The translations under genes were made by a program, and so were the position numbers. A stretch of DNA of 48,017 bases from Cetobacterium sp. ZOR0034 (GTDB taxonomy: Bacteria > Fusobacteriota > Fusobacteriia > Fusobacteriales > Fusobacteriaceae): contig NZ_JTLI01000003.1 of assembly GCF_000799075.1 (NCBI RefSeq), positions 1 to 48,017 on the forward strand, written 5' to 3'. The notes under the pieces are model-generated. The model made no database searches and was not told the origin of the DNA. It was given only the letters and a program-made list of their open reading frames with translations. Position 1 is the first letter of the stretch. The number at the start of each line of letters is the position of its first letter. This document shows positions 40,209-48,017 of the stretch, piece after piece.

Positions 40209-42212
40209 ATGATTAGTGGAAAAGGTATTGTTATGATGCAAAATATAATAGAAAATAAGGGAGAAAAAAGTATAAAAGATCTTTCGAATGAATTAGATAT
40301 GGGAGAAAGAGCAGTCAGATATGAAATTGAAAAAATTGAAGAGTATCTAAACTATAAATTTAAAGATAAACTAAATATTGAATTGTCTAAAGGGATAGTT
40401 AGACTTAATAACATTGAAAATATAAAAAATATACTAAGAGATAATTATAGTATAAAATTTTTATCTTCTGAAGAAAGGGAGTTATATATTCTTTTACAAA
40501 TTCTATTTAAAAGATCTATAAATCAAGGTAAATCAGCAGAAGAATTAGATATAAGCAGAAATACATTGAAGCTATACATAAAAAATATAAAAGATTTGTT
40601 GAAAAAATATAATTTAGATTTAGAAGTTTCTGCTAAAAAAGGATTGGTATTAGTTGGAGAAGAGGAAAACATAAGATTATGTACGTTATCATTCTTTGGA
40701 ATTTTAAAAAGTTTAAAAAACTCTTTATTTAAAGAAATTATTAATAAAGAGATATATTTAGATGAGAAAGGGATTATTACATTTATAAATTATTGCCAAA
40801 AACTAATGAATAGGATAATTTCAGATGAAGCATTTGAAATTATTAAAAAATATCTCAAAATGACGATATTAATGTATAAAGATGGAAATACTATTAAGAA
40901 AATTAAGAATGAAAATTTTTTAGAAGAAACGGAAGAGTATAAAGCTATAAAAAAAGCAAGTGCTTTAATAGAATCAAACTATGATATTGAATTGCCAAGA
41001 ATAGAATACTTAAAAATAACAGATTTCTTTTTAGGGAGTCATACATATAATCAAAATTATTCGTATTATGAAAATTGGGTCGAAATGGAAGTTTTAATCA
41101 AAAAACTAATTCAAAACTTTAATAAAAGAATAGATGTAGATATTTCAAAAGATGATTTTCTTTTAGAAGGATTATTAAATCATTTAAAACCAACCATTTA
41201 TAGAATTAAAAATGGAATTCAGTTGGAAAATTCAATTTACTTAGAGGTACTAGAGAGTTATCCTAATCTTTTTAAAATAACAAAAGAAGTTTTGAGTGAG
41301 TTTGAAAATTATATAGGACAAGATTTTTCAAATGATGAAGTAGCATTTATAACCATTCATTTCAAATCTTCTTTAGATAGAAATAGAGTTATCACAAGAG
41401 ATAAGAAAAAAGTGTTATTAGTATGTGGTATGGGATATGGGACTTCAAAACTTTTGGCTCAACAATTGAAAGAATTATTTTCAATAGATATTATTGATAT
41501 AATTCCTAAACATGTGTTAACAACAAGTTTAAATAAAAATGAAATAGATATAATAGTTACTACAGTAGATTTAGAGTTAGCAGATAAAATTGTTCCAATA
41601 CTAAAGGTAAAACCAATATTATCTACTGAAAATATAAATCTATTAAAAAATAATGGTTTTGAAAAACGCAATAAAAAATATCTTTTGTCTGATTTTATGA
41701 ATGAAATACAAAAAAATTGTACAATAAATGACAAAGAAAATATGATTGAATCTTTAAAGAGTATTTTAAATTCAAATTTAATAGATGATATTTCGCCAAA
41801 AAAAATTACAATTTTTGACATGTTAAATAAAAGACAAATATCTTTAGGAGAAATTGCCAAGGATTGGGAAGAGGCGGTAAGAAAAGCTGGAAATCTTCTA
41901 TTAGAGAATAATTGTGTAGAGAAAAGTTATGTTGAAGATATGATTAAATGTATAAAAAATTATGGTAGTTACATGGTTATGGGGAAGAATATTGCTTTTC
42001 CTCATGCAAAAACTGACAACAATGTAAAAAAAACAGCTTTTTCAATACTTACCTTAAAAAATAGTGTTTTATTCCCTGGAGAGATACCAGTAAGAACTAT
42101 AATAGCCTTTAGTTCAAAGGATAATAAAGAGCATTTGGATGGTTTTTTAGAAATAGTTGATGAGATTGAGAAGGTAGATTTTAATATTGAAAAATTTGTA
42201 AAAAAATTTTGA
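40209..42212 (+). CDS. BglG/MtlR-type transcriptional activator with PRD, EIIB and EIIA domains (ula regulator)
   Basis: This regulator of 667 aa has N-terminal helix-turn-helix parts (about 1-150), two PRD domains (about 170-385), an EIIB-like domain with Cys406 (LLVCGMGYGTS) and a C-terminal EIIA-like domain with His599 (AFPHAKTD). Its EIIA part resembles UlaC encoded downstream. Such proteins read PTS phosphorylation state and activate the sugar operon. E. coli uses a DeoR-type repressor (UlaR) instead, so the control differs. I start at the ATG at 40209, 8 nt after GGGGAG; GTG codons at 40200/40203 are the alternative. It should respond to ascorbate uptake. Confidence 0.9.
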   Translation: MISGKGIVMMQNIIENKGEKSIKDLSNELDMGERAVRYEIEKIEEYLNYKFKDKLNIELSKGIVRLNNIENIKNILRDNYSIKFLSSEERELYILLQILFKRSINQGKSAEELDISRNTLKLYIKNIKDLLKKYNLDLEVSAKKGLVLVGEEENIRLCTLSFFGILKSLKNSLFKEIINKEIYLDEKGIITFINYCQKLMNRIISDEAFEIIKKYLKMTILMYKDGNTIKKIKNENFLEETEEYKAIKKASALIESNYDIELPRIEYLKITDFFLGSHTYNQNYSYYENWVEMEVLIKKLIQNFNKRIDVDISKDDFLLEGLLNHLKPTIYRIKNGIQLENSIYLEVLESYPNLFKITKEVLSEFENYIGQDFSNDEVAFITIHFKSSLDRNRVITRDKKKVLLVCGMGYGTSKLLAQQLKELFSIDIIDIIPKHVLTTSLNKNEIDIIVTTVDLELADKIVPILKVKPILSTENINLLKNNGFEKRNKKYLLSDFMNEIQKNCTINDKENMIESLKSILNSNLIDDISPKKITIFDMLNKRQISLGEIAKDWEEAVRKAGNLLLENNCVEKSYVEDMIKCIKNYGSYMVMGKNIAFPHAKTDNNVKKTAFSILTLKNSVLFPGEIPVRTIIAFSSKDNKEHLDGFLEIVDEIEKVDFNIEKFVKKF

Positions 42213-42234
42213 ATAAAATAGGTTCTTTTTTATA

Positions 42235-42262
42235 TTGCAAAAATGAAATATACTTTTAACAT
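42235..42262 (+). promoter_or_regulatory. Candidate promoter of the ula structural genes
   Basis: TTGCAA (42235-42240) and TAACAT (42257-42262) are 16 nt apart in the 83-nt gap between the regulator and ulaG. The -10 is poor, which would fit an activator-dependent promoter. Confidence 0.4.
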
Positions 42263-42295
42263 AAACGAAAACACAACAATCTGGAGGTAAAAAGT

Positions 42296-43360
42296 ATGTC
42301 AAAAATTAGTAAAATAACTAGAGAATCTTGGATATTAAGCACATTCCCAGAGTGGGGAACATGGTTAAATGAAGAAATTGAAAATGAAAATGTTGTACCA
42401 GGAACTGTTGCGATGTGGTGGCTTGGATGTACTGGTCTTTGGATAAAAACAGAAGGAAATACAAGTCTATGTATAGATCTTTGGGTAAAAACAGGAAAAA
42501 AATCGGGAAAGAATCCACTGATGAAGCATCAGCATCAGCATCAAAGAATGATTGGATGTAAAGCACTACAACCAAATTTAAGAAATGTACCTTGTGTTAT
42601 AGATCCATTTGGAATAAAAGAGGTTGATGCAATTTTATCAACTCATGATCACGGAGATCATATTGATGAAAACGTAGCAGCAGCGGTTATGCAAAATTGT
42701 GATTCTTCAGTTCCGTTTATTGGTCCTCAAGCATGTGTTGATTTATGGGTTAGTTGGGGAGTTCCAGAAGATAGATGTATTGTAGTAAAACCGGGAGACG
42801 TAGTAAAAATTAAAGATACAGAGATTATTGCTTTAGATTCTTTTGATAGAACAGAGTTAGTTACAGCTCCAGAAGGAGTTATTTTAAAAGATAAAATGCC
42901 TCAAGATATGGATAAATTAGCTGTTAACTATTTGATAAAAACTCCAGCAGGAAATATATATCACAGCGGAGACTCTCATTACTCTAATTATTATGCAAAG
43001 CATGGGAATGATTATAAAATAGATGTTGCTTTAGGTTCTTATGGAGAAAATCCTAGAGGAATGACAGATAAGATGACATCTGTAGATATGTTAAGAATGG
43101 CGGAATGTTTAAATACAAAAGTAGTAATTCCAATTCATCATGATATTTGGACAAACTTTAAAGCTGATCCGAAAGAAATTTTATATCTATGGAATATGAG
43201 AAAAGATAAATTACAGTATAAATTCAAACCATTTTTATGGGAAGTTGGTGGAAAATTCACATGGCCACTAGATAAAGATAAACTAGAATATATGTACGAC
43301 AGAGGCTTTCATGATGCTTTTGCAATAGAACCTGATTTACCATTTAAATCAATGCTTTAA
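42296..43360 (+). CDS. ulaG: L-ascorbate-6-phosphate lactonase (UlaG)
   Basis: UlaG opens the lactone ring of L-ascorbate-6-phosphate. The 354-aa protein is a metallo-beta-lactamase-fold hydrolase with the motif [10 protein letters not shown], a later HSGDSHYS and IPIHHDIW. Length matches the family. CTGGAGG precedes the ATG. It is the first structural gene, ahead of the PTS genes, and acts on their transport product. Confidence 0.95.
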   Translation: MSKISKITRESWILSTFPEWGTWLNEEIENENVVPGTVAMWWLGCTGLWIKTEGNTSLCIDLWVKTGKKSGKNPLMKHQHQHQRMIGCKALQPNLRNVPCVIDPFGIKEVDAILSTHDHGDHIDENVAAAVMQNCDSSVPFIGPQACVDLWVSWGVPEDRCIVVKPGDVVKIKDTEIIALDSFDRTELVTAPEGVILKDKMPQDMDKLAVNYLIKTPAGNIYHSGDSHYSNYYAKHGNDYKIDVALGSYGENPRGMTDKMTSVDMLRMAECLNTKVVIPIHHDIWTNFKADPKEILYLWNMRKDKLQYKFKPFLWEVGGKFTWPLDKDKLEYMYDRGFHDAFAIEPDLPFKSML

Positions 43361-43399
43361 GACTTATAAAAAATAGATAAAGTATAGAGGAGGAGAAGT

Positions 43400-44860
43400 A
43401 TGGGAGTGTTCACAATTTTTGAATTTTTCGTAAATAATATATTAACAAAACCTGAATTCTTTGTAGGAATTTTAGTTTTTATAGGTTATCTTTTATTGAA
43501 AAAACCATTTTATCAAGCTTTTTCTGGATTTATAAAAGCAACTGTAGGATATATGATATTAAACGTTGGAGCAGGTGGACTTGTATCAACATTTAGACCT
43601 ATATTAGCAGGATTAAACGATAGATTTGGACTGAATGCAGCAGTAATTGATCCTTATTTCGGATTGAATGCAGTCAACAGTGCTTTAGAATCTATTGGAC
43701 TTACAACCTCTTGGACGATGATAGCATTATTGATAGGGTTTAGTTTGAATATTGTACTTGTTTTATTTAGAAAATATACAAAAATAAGAACTCTTTTTAT
43801 TACGGGGCATATTATGGTTCAGCAAGCTACTACAGCAACGTGGATAATCTTCTATGCTTTTCCTCAATATAGAAATGCAACTGGCGCAGTAATGATTGGT
43901 CTTTTTGTTGGAACATATTGGGCTGTTGCTACAAACTTAACTGTTGGAGCAACACAAAGACTAACAGATGGAGCAGGATTTGTAATAGGACATCAACAGA
44001 TGTTTGCTATTTGGGCAACAGATAAAATAGCTCCCAAAATTGGAGATGCAAGTAAAAAATTAGATGATTTAAAATTGCCTGAATGGTTATCAATCTTCCA
44101 TGATAATATTGTTGCAACAGGAACCTTAATGATTATATTCTTCGGAACTATTTTAGGAATACTTGGAGAAGACTATATGAGAATAGCAGATGCTAGAAAT
44201 TTTGCACCGAGCTTAAATTTTGTTACATATATAGTGTCAAAATCATTATTCTTCTCTGTTTATCTAGCTATTTTAATGACAGGAGTAAGAATGTTTGTGA
44301 GTGAGCTAACTGAATCTTTCCAAGGTATTTCAAATAGGATCTTACCGGGAGTTATGCCTGCGGTGGATTGTGCAGCAGCTTATGGATTTGGATCTACAAA
44401 TGCAGTATTGTTTGGATTTATATTTGGAGCATTAGGGCAATTCCTAGCAATTGCAGGGTTGCTAATATTTAAATCTCCAATTTTAATAATAACAGGATTT
44501 GTACCAGTATTCTTTGACAATGCTACAATAGCAATATTCGCTGAAAAAAGAGGAGGAGTTAAAGCTGCAATGATTTTACCTTTCATATCAGGAATACTTC
44601 AAGTTTTACTTGGAGGAGTAGCTGTAGCTTTATTTAAACTTCAAGGTTTTGGAGGATGGCACGGAAATATAGATCAAAGTACACTTTGGGTAGGACAAGG
44701 GTTTATAATGAACAATTTTGGTTTAATAGGCTATGCAGTTTGTATAGTTGGGATGTTAATAATACCAATAGTTCAGTATAGAAAAGTTAATAATCATGAG
44801 CTTTACTTTAATAACGAGGTAGAGATTGATGAAGATGAAGTTTTAGAAGCAAGTTATTAA
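43400..44860 (+). CDS. ulaA: PTS ascorbate-specific EIIC permease (UlaA)
   Basis: UlaA is the membrane channel that brings in L-ascorbate while it is phosphorylated by the PTS. The 486-aa protein has about 11 helices. Recognisable segments are GYMILNVGAGGLVSTFRPIL near the N-terminus and FVIGHQQMFAIW in the middle. GAGGAGGAG precedes the ATG. It partners with UlaB and UlaC encoded next. Confidence 0.95.
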   Translation: MGVFTIFEFFVNNILTKPEFFVGILVFIGYLLLKKPFYQAFSGFIKATVGYMILNVGAGGLVSTFRPILAGLNDRFGLNAAVIDPYFGLNAVNSALESIGLTTSWTMIALLIGFSLNIVLVLFRKYTKIRTLFITGHIMVQQATTATWIIFYAFPQYRNATGAVMIGLFVGTYWAVATNLTVGATQRLTDGAGFVIGHQQMFAIWATDKIAPKIGDASKKLDDLKLPEWLSIFHDNIVATGTLMIIFFGTILGILGEDYMRIADARNFAPSLNFVTYIVSKSLFFSVYLAILMTGVRMFVSELTESFQGISNRILPGVMPAVDCAAAYGFGSTNAVLFGFIFGALGQFLAIAGLLIFKSPILIITGFVPVFFDNATIAIFAEKRGGVKAAMILPFISGILQVLLGGVAVALFKLQGFGGWHGNIDQSTLWVGQGFIMNNFGLIGYAVCIVGMLIIPIVQYRKVNNHELYFNNEVEIDEDEVLEASY

Positions 44861-44879
44861 AAATAATGGAGGTAAAATT

Positions 44880-45158
44880 ATGATAAAGTTATTAGCTGTT
44901 TGTGGAAATGGAATGGGAACAAGTATGATGATGAAGATAAAAGCTAAGGGAATACTAGATAAACATAAAATCCAAAATTCATGTGAGAATTGCAGTATAG
45001 GTCAAGCAAAAGCAGCAACATCTATGTATGATATCATTATTGCATCAACACTCTTAGCTTCACAACTAAATCCAAGTGCAAAAACAAAAGTAATTGCTTT
45101 AAAAAATATATTAGATGTAAAAGAGATGGAAGCAAGAATACTGGAAATTTTAAAATAA
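44880..45158 (+). CDS. ulaB: PTS ascorbate-specific EIIB (UlaB)
   Basis: UlaB is the cytoplasmic phosphocarrier of 92 aa. Cys8 in LAVCGNGMGTSMMM is phosphorylated by UlaC and passes phosphate to ascorbate during transport through UlaA. TGGAGG lies before the ATG. A terminator-like hairpin follows, before ulaC. Confidence 0.95.
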   Translation: MIKLLAVCGNGMGTSMMMKIKAKGILDKHKIQNSCENCSIGQAKAATSMYDIIIASTLLASQLNPSAKTKVIALKNILDVKEMEARILEILK

Positions 45159-45166
45159 ATAAAAAA

Positions 45167-45197
45167 AGGAGCGGAGATATTCTGCTCCTAATTTTTT
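45167..45197 (+). terminator. Terminator-like hairpin between ulaB and ulaC
   Basis: AGGAGCGGA pairs over 9 bp (one G-U) with TCTGCTCCT around a 5-nt loop, then AATTTTTT. It lies inside the operon 17 nt before ulaC, so it would lower expression of the downstream genes or protect the upstream mRNA end. Confidence 0.75.
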
Positions 45198-45213
45198 AAA
45201 AAGGAGTAAGAAT

Positions 45214-45654
45214 ATGAATCTAAAAAGTTCTTTAATAGAAAATAATTCAATAGCAATTGGACAGTCAGCAACTTCGTGGAAAGAAGCAATTAAAATATCT
45301 ACAGACTTACTTGTTAAATCTGGAGCTGTTGAGGAAAGATATTATGATGATATTATAAAAAAAACAATAGAATATGGTCCATACTATATAATTATGCCAG
45401 AGGTTGCAATGCCCCACGCAAGACCTGAATCAGGAGTGATAAAAGATAGTTTTAGTTTAGTTACTTTAAAGGAGCCTGTTTTCTTTGGTGAAGATGTAGG
45501 TTATGTAAGTATATTGATTACTCTAGCGGCAACGAGTTCAGATAATCATAATGAATTTGGATTAGTGCAAGTTGCAGATCTGTTTGAAGATGAAGAGAAT
45601 ATCTTAAAAATTAAAAATGCCAAAACAAAAGAAGAAATTTTAAAATTAATTTAA
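45214..45654 (+). CDS. ulaC: PTS ascorbate-specific EIIA (UlaC)
   Basis: UlaC of 146 aa is the mannitol/fructose-type EIIA phosphocarrier. His68 in VAMPHARPESG accepts phosphate from HPr and passes it to UlaB. AAAGGAG precedes the ATG. It closely resembles the EIIA-like tail of the upstream regulator (for example SATSWKEAIK with AKDWEEAVRK), which suggests the tail competes for or senses the same phosphate flow. Confidence 0.93.
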   Translation: MNLKSSLIENNSIAIGQSATSWKEAIKISTDLLVKSGAVEERYYDDIIKKTIEYGPYYIIMPEVAMPHARPESGVIKDSFSLVTLKEPVFFGEDVGYVSILITLAATSSDNHNEFGLVQVADLFEDEENILKIKNAKTKEEILKLI

Positions 45655-45694
45655 TTATAGAAAATTATAAAGTTATATTATAGGAGGAGTTAAA

Positions 45695-46330
45695 ATGAGA
45701 CCATTATTACAAGTAGCTTTAGATAACAATACATTAAGTGATGCATTAAAATCAATAAGTCTTTTAGGGGATGTAGTTGATGTAATAGAGGCTGGAACTA
45801 TTTTATGTTTGCAAGAAGGAATGGAAGCTGTTAGATGTTTAAGAGCTCTTTATCCTGAAAAAACTATTTTAGCAGATACTAAATGTGCAGATGCAGGTGG
45901 AACAGTTGCAAAAAATTGTAAAGTAGCTGGTGCAAATTGGATGACGGTTATATGCTCTGCAACAATTCCAACTATGAAAGCAGCGTTAAAAGAGATTGAT
46001 GATTTACAAGTTGAATTATATGGAGATTGGACATATGATCATGCAAGACAGTGGAAAGAAGCTGGCTTATCTCAAGTTGTGTATCATCAAAGTAGAGATG
46101 CACTTTTAGCAGGAGAGACTTGGGGTCAAAAAGATTTAGAGAAAGTACAGAAATTAATAGAGATGGGATTCAAAGTTTCTGTAACAGGTGGATTAGAATT
46201 AGATACATTAAAACTATTTAAAGGAATGGATATTTATTGCTTTATAGCAGGAAGATCTTTAAGAGATGCTGAATGTCCTAAAAAAGAAGCTCAAAGATGG
46301 CAAGAAGAAATCTTAAAAATTTGGGGGTAG
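45695..46330 (+). CDS. ulaD: 3-keto-L-gulonate-6-phosphate decarboxylase (UlaD)
   Basis: UlaD of 211 aa is a TIM-barrel enzyme of the OMP-decarboxylase superfamily. It forms L-xylulose-5-phosphate from 3-keto-L-gulonate-6-phosphate. The D-x-K-x-x-D catalytic motif is in LADTKCADAGGT. The phosphate-binding loops are VTGGL and AGRSL. AGGAGGAG precedes the ATG. The related hexulose-6-phosphate synthase is unlikely in this context. Confidence 0.93.
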   Translation: MRPLLQVALDNNTLSDALKSISLLGDVVDVIEAGTILCLQEGMEAVRCLRALYPEKTILADTKCADAGGTVAKNCKVAGANWMTVICSATIPTMKAALKEIDDLQVELYGDWTYDHARQWKEAGLSQVVYHQSRDALLAGETWGQKDLEKVQKLIEMGFKVSVTGGLELDTLKLFKGMDIYCFIAGRSLRDAECPKKEAQRWQEEILKIWG

Positions 46331-46334
46331 AAGC

Positions 46335-47204
46335 ATGTATAATTTAGATAAATTTCCTTTAGGAATATATGAAAAAGCTCTTCCCAAAAATATAGCTTGG
46401 AGAGAAAGATTGGAATATGCAAAAAATTTAGGTTTTGATTTTGTTGAAATTTCAATAGATGAAACAGATGAAAGATTGTCTAGATTAGATTGGTCTTTAG
46501 AAGAGAGAAAAGATTTTGTGAACGCTATTTTAGAAAGTGGAGTGAGAGTTCCATCAATGTGTTTTAGTGGCCATAGAAGATTTCCACTTGGTAGTGAAAA
46601 TAGTGAAATTAGAAAAAAATCTTTAGAGCTTATGAAAAAAGCTATCCAACTAGCAGTTGATTTAGGAATTAGAAATATACAGATGGCAGGATATGATGTT
46701 TATTATGAAGATGGAAATGAAAAAACAAGAGAGTTTTATATAGATGGGATGAAACAATCTTTAAAATGGGCAGAGCAAGCCAACGTAATGTTATCAATTG
46801 AAATTATGGATCATCCATTTATGAGTTCGATAACTAAATATTTAGAGTTTGATAAGATTTTAAACTCTCCATTCTTAACAGTTTATCCAGATGTTGGAAA
46901 TTTATCTGCATGGGGAAACAATATCAGAGAAGAGATTTTGAAAGGAAAAAAGAAAATAAGTGCAATTCATTTAAAAGATACTTTAGCTGTCACTGGGTCT
47001 TTTCCCGGAAAATTTAAAGAAGTTCCTTTTGGTGATGGATGTGTAGATTTTATACAATTCTTTAAACTTTTAAAAGAGATAGATTATAGCGGTCCATTAT
47101 TAATAGAGATGTGGACAGAAAAATCAGAAGATCCATTAAAAGAAATTCAAAATGCAAAAAGATGGATAGAAAATAAAATGAAAGAAGGAGGATTCAAATG
47201 TTAG
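46335..47204 (+). CDS. ulaE: L-xylulose/L-ribulose-5-phosphate 3-epimerase (UlaE)
   Basis: UlaE of 289 aa is a xylose-isomerase-like TIM barrel that converts L-xylulose-5-phosphate to L-ribulose-5-phosphate. Typical segments are LGIYEKALP near the start, [10 protein letters not shown] and [12 protein letters not shown] with metal-binding Glu, and IHLKDT and PFGDGCVDF near the end. It starts 4 nt after ulaD and overlaps ulaF by 7 nt. Confidence 0.94.
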   Translation: MYNLDKFPLGIYEKALPKNIAWRERLEYAKNLGFDFVEISIDETDERLSRLDWSLEERKDFVNAILESGVRVPSMCFSGHRRFPLGSENSEIRKKSLELMKKAIQLAVDLGIRNIQMAGYDVYYEDGNEKTREFYIDGMKQSLKWAEQANVMLSIEIMDHPFMSSITKYLEFDKILNSPFLTVYPDVGNLSAWGNNIREEILKGKKKISAIHLKDTLAVTGSFPGKFKEVPFGDGCVDFIQFFKLLKEIDYSGPLLIEMWTEKSEDPLKEIQNAKRWIENKMKEGGFKC

Positions 47205-47905
47205 AGGAGTTGAAAGAAAGAGTTTTAAAAGCGAATTTAGAACTACCTAAAAAAGGTCTAATTACATATACATGGGGAAATGTTAGTGGAATTGATAGAG
47301 AGAAAAACTTGGTTGTAATAAAACCTAGTGGAGTAGAGTATGACAATATGACTGTAGCCGACTTAGTTGTTGTAGATTTAGATGGGAATATAGTAGAAGG
47401 ACACTTGAAACCTTCTTCGGATACACCAACTCATTTGACTCTTTATAAAAATTTCCCTAATATAGGTGGTGTTGTTCATACACATTCAAGTTGGGCTACG
47501 ATTTGGTCTCAAGCTGGAAAAGCAATTCCGGCTTATGGAACAACTCATGCTGATTATTTCTATGGTGATATTCCTTGTACAAGAAAAATGAAAAAAACAG
47601 AGATTGAAGGAGAATATGAATTAGAAACTGGAAAAGTTATTGTTGAAACTTTTAATGAAAATAACTTAAATCCAGATTTTACTCCAGCGGTTTTAGTAAA
47701 CTCTCATGGCCCGTTTGCTTGGGGAAAAGATGCAGGAGATGCAGTTCACAATGCAGTAGTATTAGAAGAGTTAGCTAAGATGGCTTATAATACTGAGAAT
47801 CTGAATAGAGAAGTTGAAAGAATGCAAAACGAACTTCTAGATAAACATTTTTTAAGAAAACATGGAAAGAACGCATATTACGGTCAAGGTACGGAGGCTA
47901 ATTAA
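47198..47905 (+). CDS. ulaF: L-ribulose-5-phosphate 4-epimerase (UlaF/AraD family)
   Basis: UlaF of 235 aa is a zinc class-II aldolase-like enzyme. It forms D-xylulose-5-phosphate, which enters the pentose phosphate pathway. Zinc ligands are in [10 protein letters not shown] and [10 protein letters not shown], and the phosphate-binding TWGNVSG is near residue 25. AraD has the same fold, but the ula context points to UlaF. AGGAGG is inside the end of ulaE, so translation is coupled. The next ATG follows its stop directly. Confidence 0.94.
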   Translation: MLEELKERVLKANLELPKKGLITYTWGNVSGIDREKNLVVIKPSGVEYDNMTVADLVVVDLDGNIVEGHLKPSSDTPTHLTLYKNFPNIGGVVHTHSSWATIWSQAGKAIPAYGTTHADYFYGDIPCTRKMKKTEIEGEYELETGKVIVETFNENNLNPDFTPAVLVNSHGPFAWGKDAGDAVHNAVVLEELAKMAYNTENLNREVERMQNELLDKHFLRKHGKNAYYGQGTEAN

Positions 47906-48017
47906 ATGAAGATATTTATAGATACAGCAAATGTAGATGAGATAAGAGAAGCTAATGATATGGGGGTGATTTGTGGTGTAACTACAAATCCGAGCTTAAT
48001 AGTAAAAGAAGGAAGAG
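47906..48017 (+). CDS. Transaldolase / fructose-6-phosphate aldolase-like protein, 5' part only
   Basis: The first 37 residues ([13 protein letters not shown], then [13 protein letters not shown]) match the small transaldolase/FSA family. These enzymes rearrange sugar phosphates downstream of pentose phosphates, which suits the product of UlaF. The ATG lies directly after the ulaF stop, with GGAGG 8 nt upstream. The window ends inside the gene, so its length and type (transaldolase or FSA) are open. Confidence 0.88.
   Translation, partial: MKIFIDTANVDEIREANDMGVICGVTTNPSLIVKEGR

Overview
The window is AT-rich bacterial chromosome (A/T-ending codons, long A/T runs between genes). It contains a tRNA-Lys, two recognisable riboswitches and PTS-based sugar acid use. 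Composition and gene content suggest Fusobacteriota (Fusobacterium/Cetobacterium-like). That is an impression from the sequence, not a database result.

Layout. (1) 1-114: tRNA-Lys(TTT) and its terminator. (2) 174-8098, minus strand: a 2-aminoethylphosphonate (AEP) uptake and degradation cluster. In transcription order it has a lipoprotein binding protein, ABC ATPase, fused double permease, PhnX, a PbfA-like PLP lyase, PhnW and a DeoR-type regulator. Two promoters in it carry 11-bp direct repeats that end exactly 9 nt before the -10, like PhoB/PhoP boxes. (3) 8423-11917: a two-receptor GGDEF/EAL c-di-GMP protein and two small genes. (4) 11912-13769: a preQ1-I-like riboswitch ahead of a nucleoside hydrolase and a YhhQ-family transporter, which together look like queuosine/queuine salvage. 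(5) 13772-15579, minus strand: a DDAH-family amidinohydrolase and an amino-acid binding protein. They lie behind an untracked 38-codon leader ORF and two terminator-like hairpins.

(6) 15869-32591: a 16.7-kb co-directional, tightly packed, phosphorothioation-type defence operon. It encodes a cysteine desulfurase, a large unknown coiled-coil protein with a duplicated module, a PLD-helicase, a 60-aa protein, a DndD-like SMC ATPase, a 176-aa protein, an SspE-like DUF262/HNH protein, a DndC/SspD-like PP-loop protein with an extra ferredoxin tail, a DUF4007 protein and a 1133-aa ATPase. The mix of Dnd-type and Ssp-type parts, plus the unknown coiled-coil protein, is the best candidate for something undescribed here. 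(7) 33091-36581: a type II Zorya-like set (ZorA, ZorB, HNH protein). Regions 6 and 7 form a defence island.

(8) 36606-39212: two exported nucleotide/nucleoside proteins. One is a UshA-like protein with several metal ligands missing. The other is a periplasmic nucleosidase behind a guanine-type purine riboswitch. (9) 39316-40140: a HEAT-repeat protein and a decayed lipocalin (blc) pseudogene. (10) 40209 to the end: an L-ascorbate utilisation (ula) operon with a PRD/EIIB/EIIA regulator, UlaG, the PTS UlaABC, UlaD, UlaE, UlaF and a truncated transaldolase-like gene at the window edge.

No CRISPR array, complete insertion sequence, rRNA or replication origin was seen. All family names come from reading the translated sequence. 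No searches were run.
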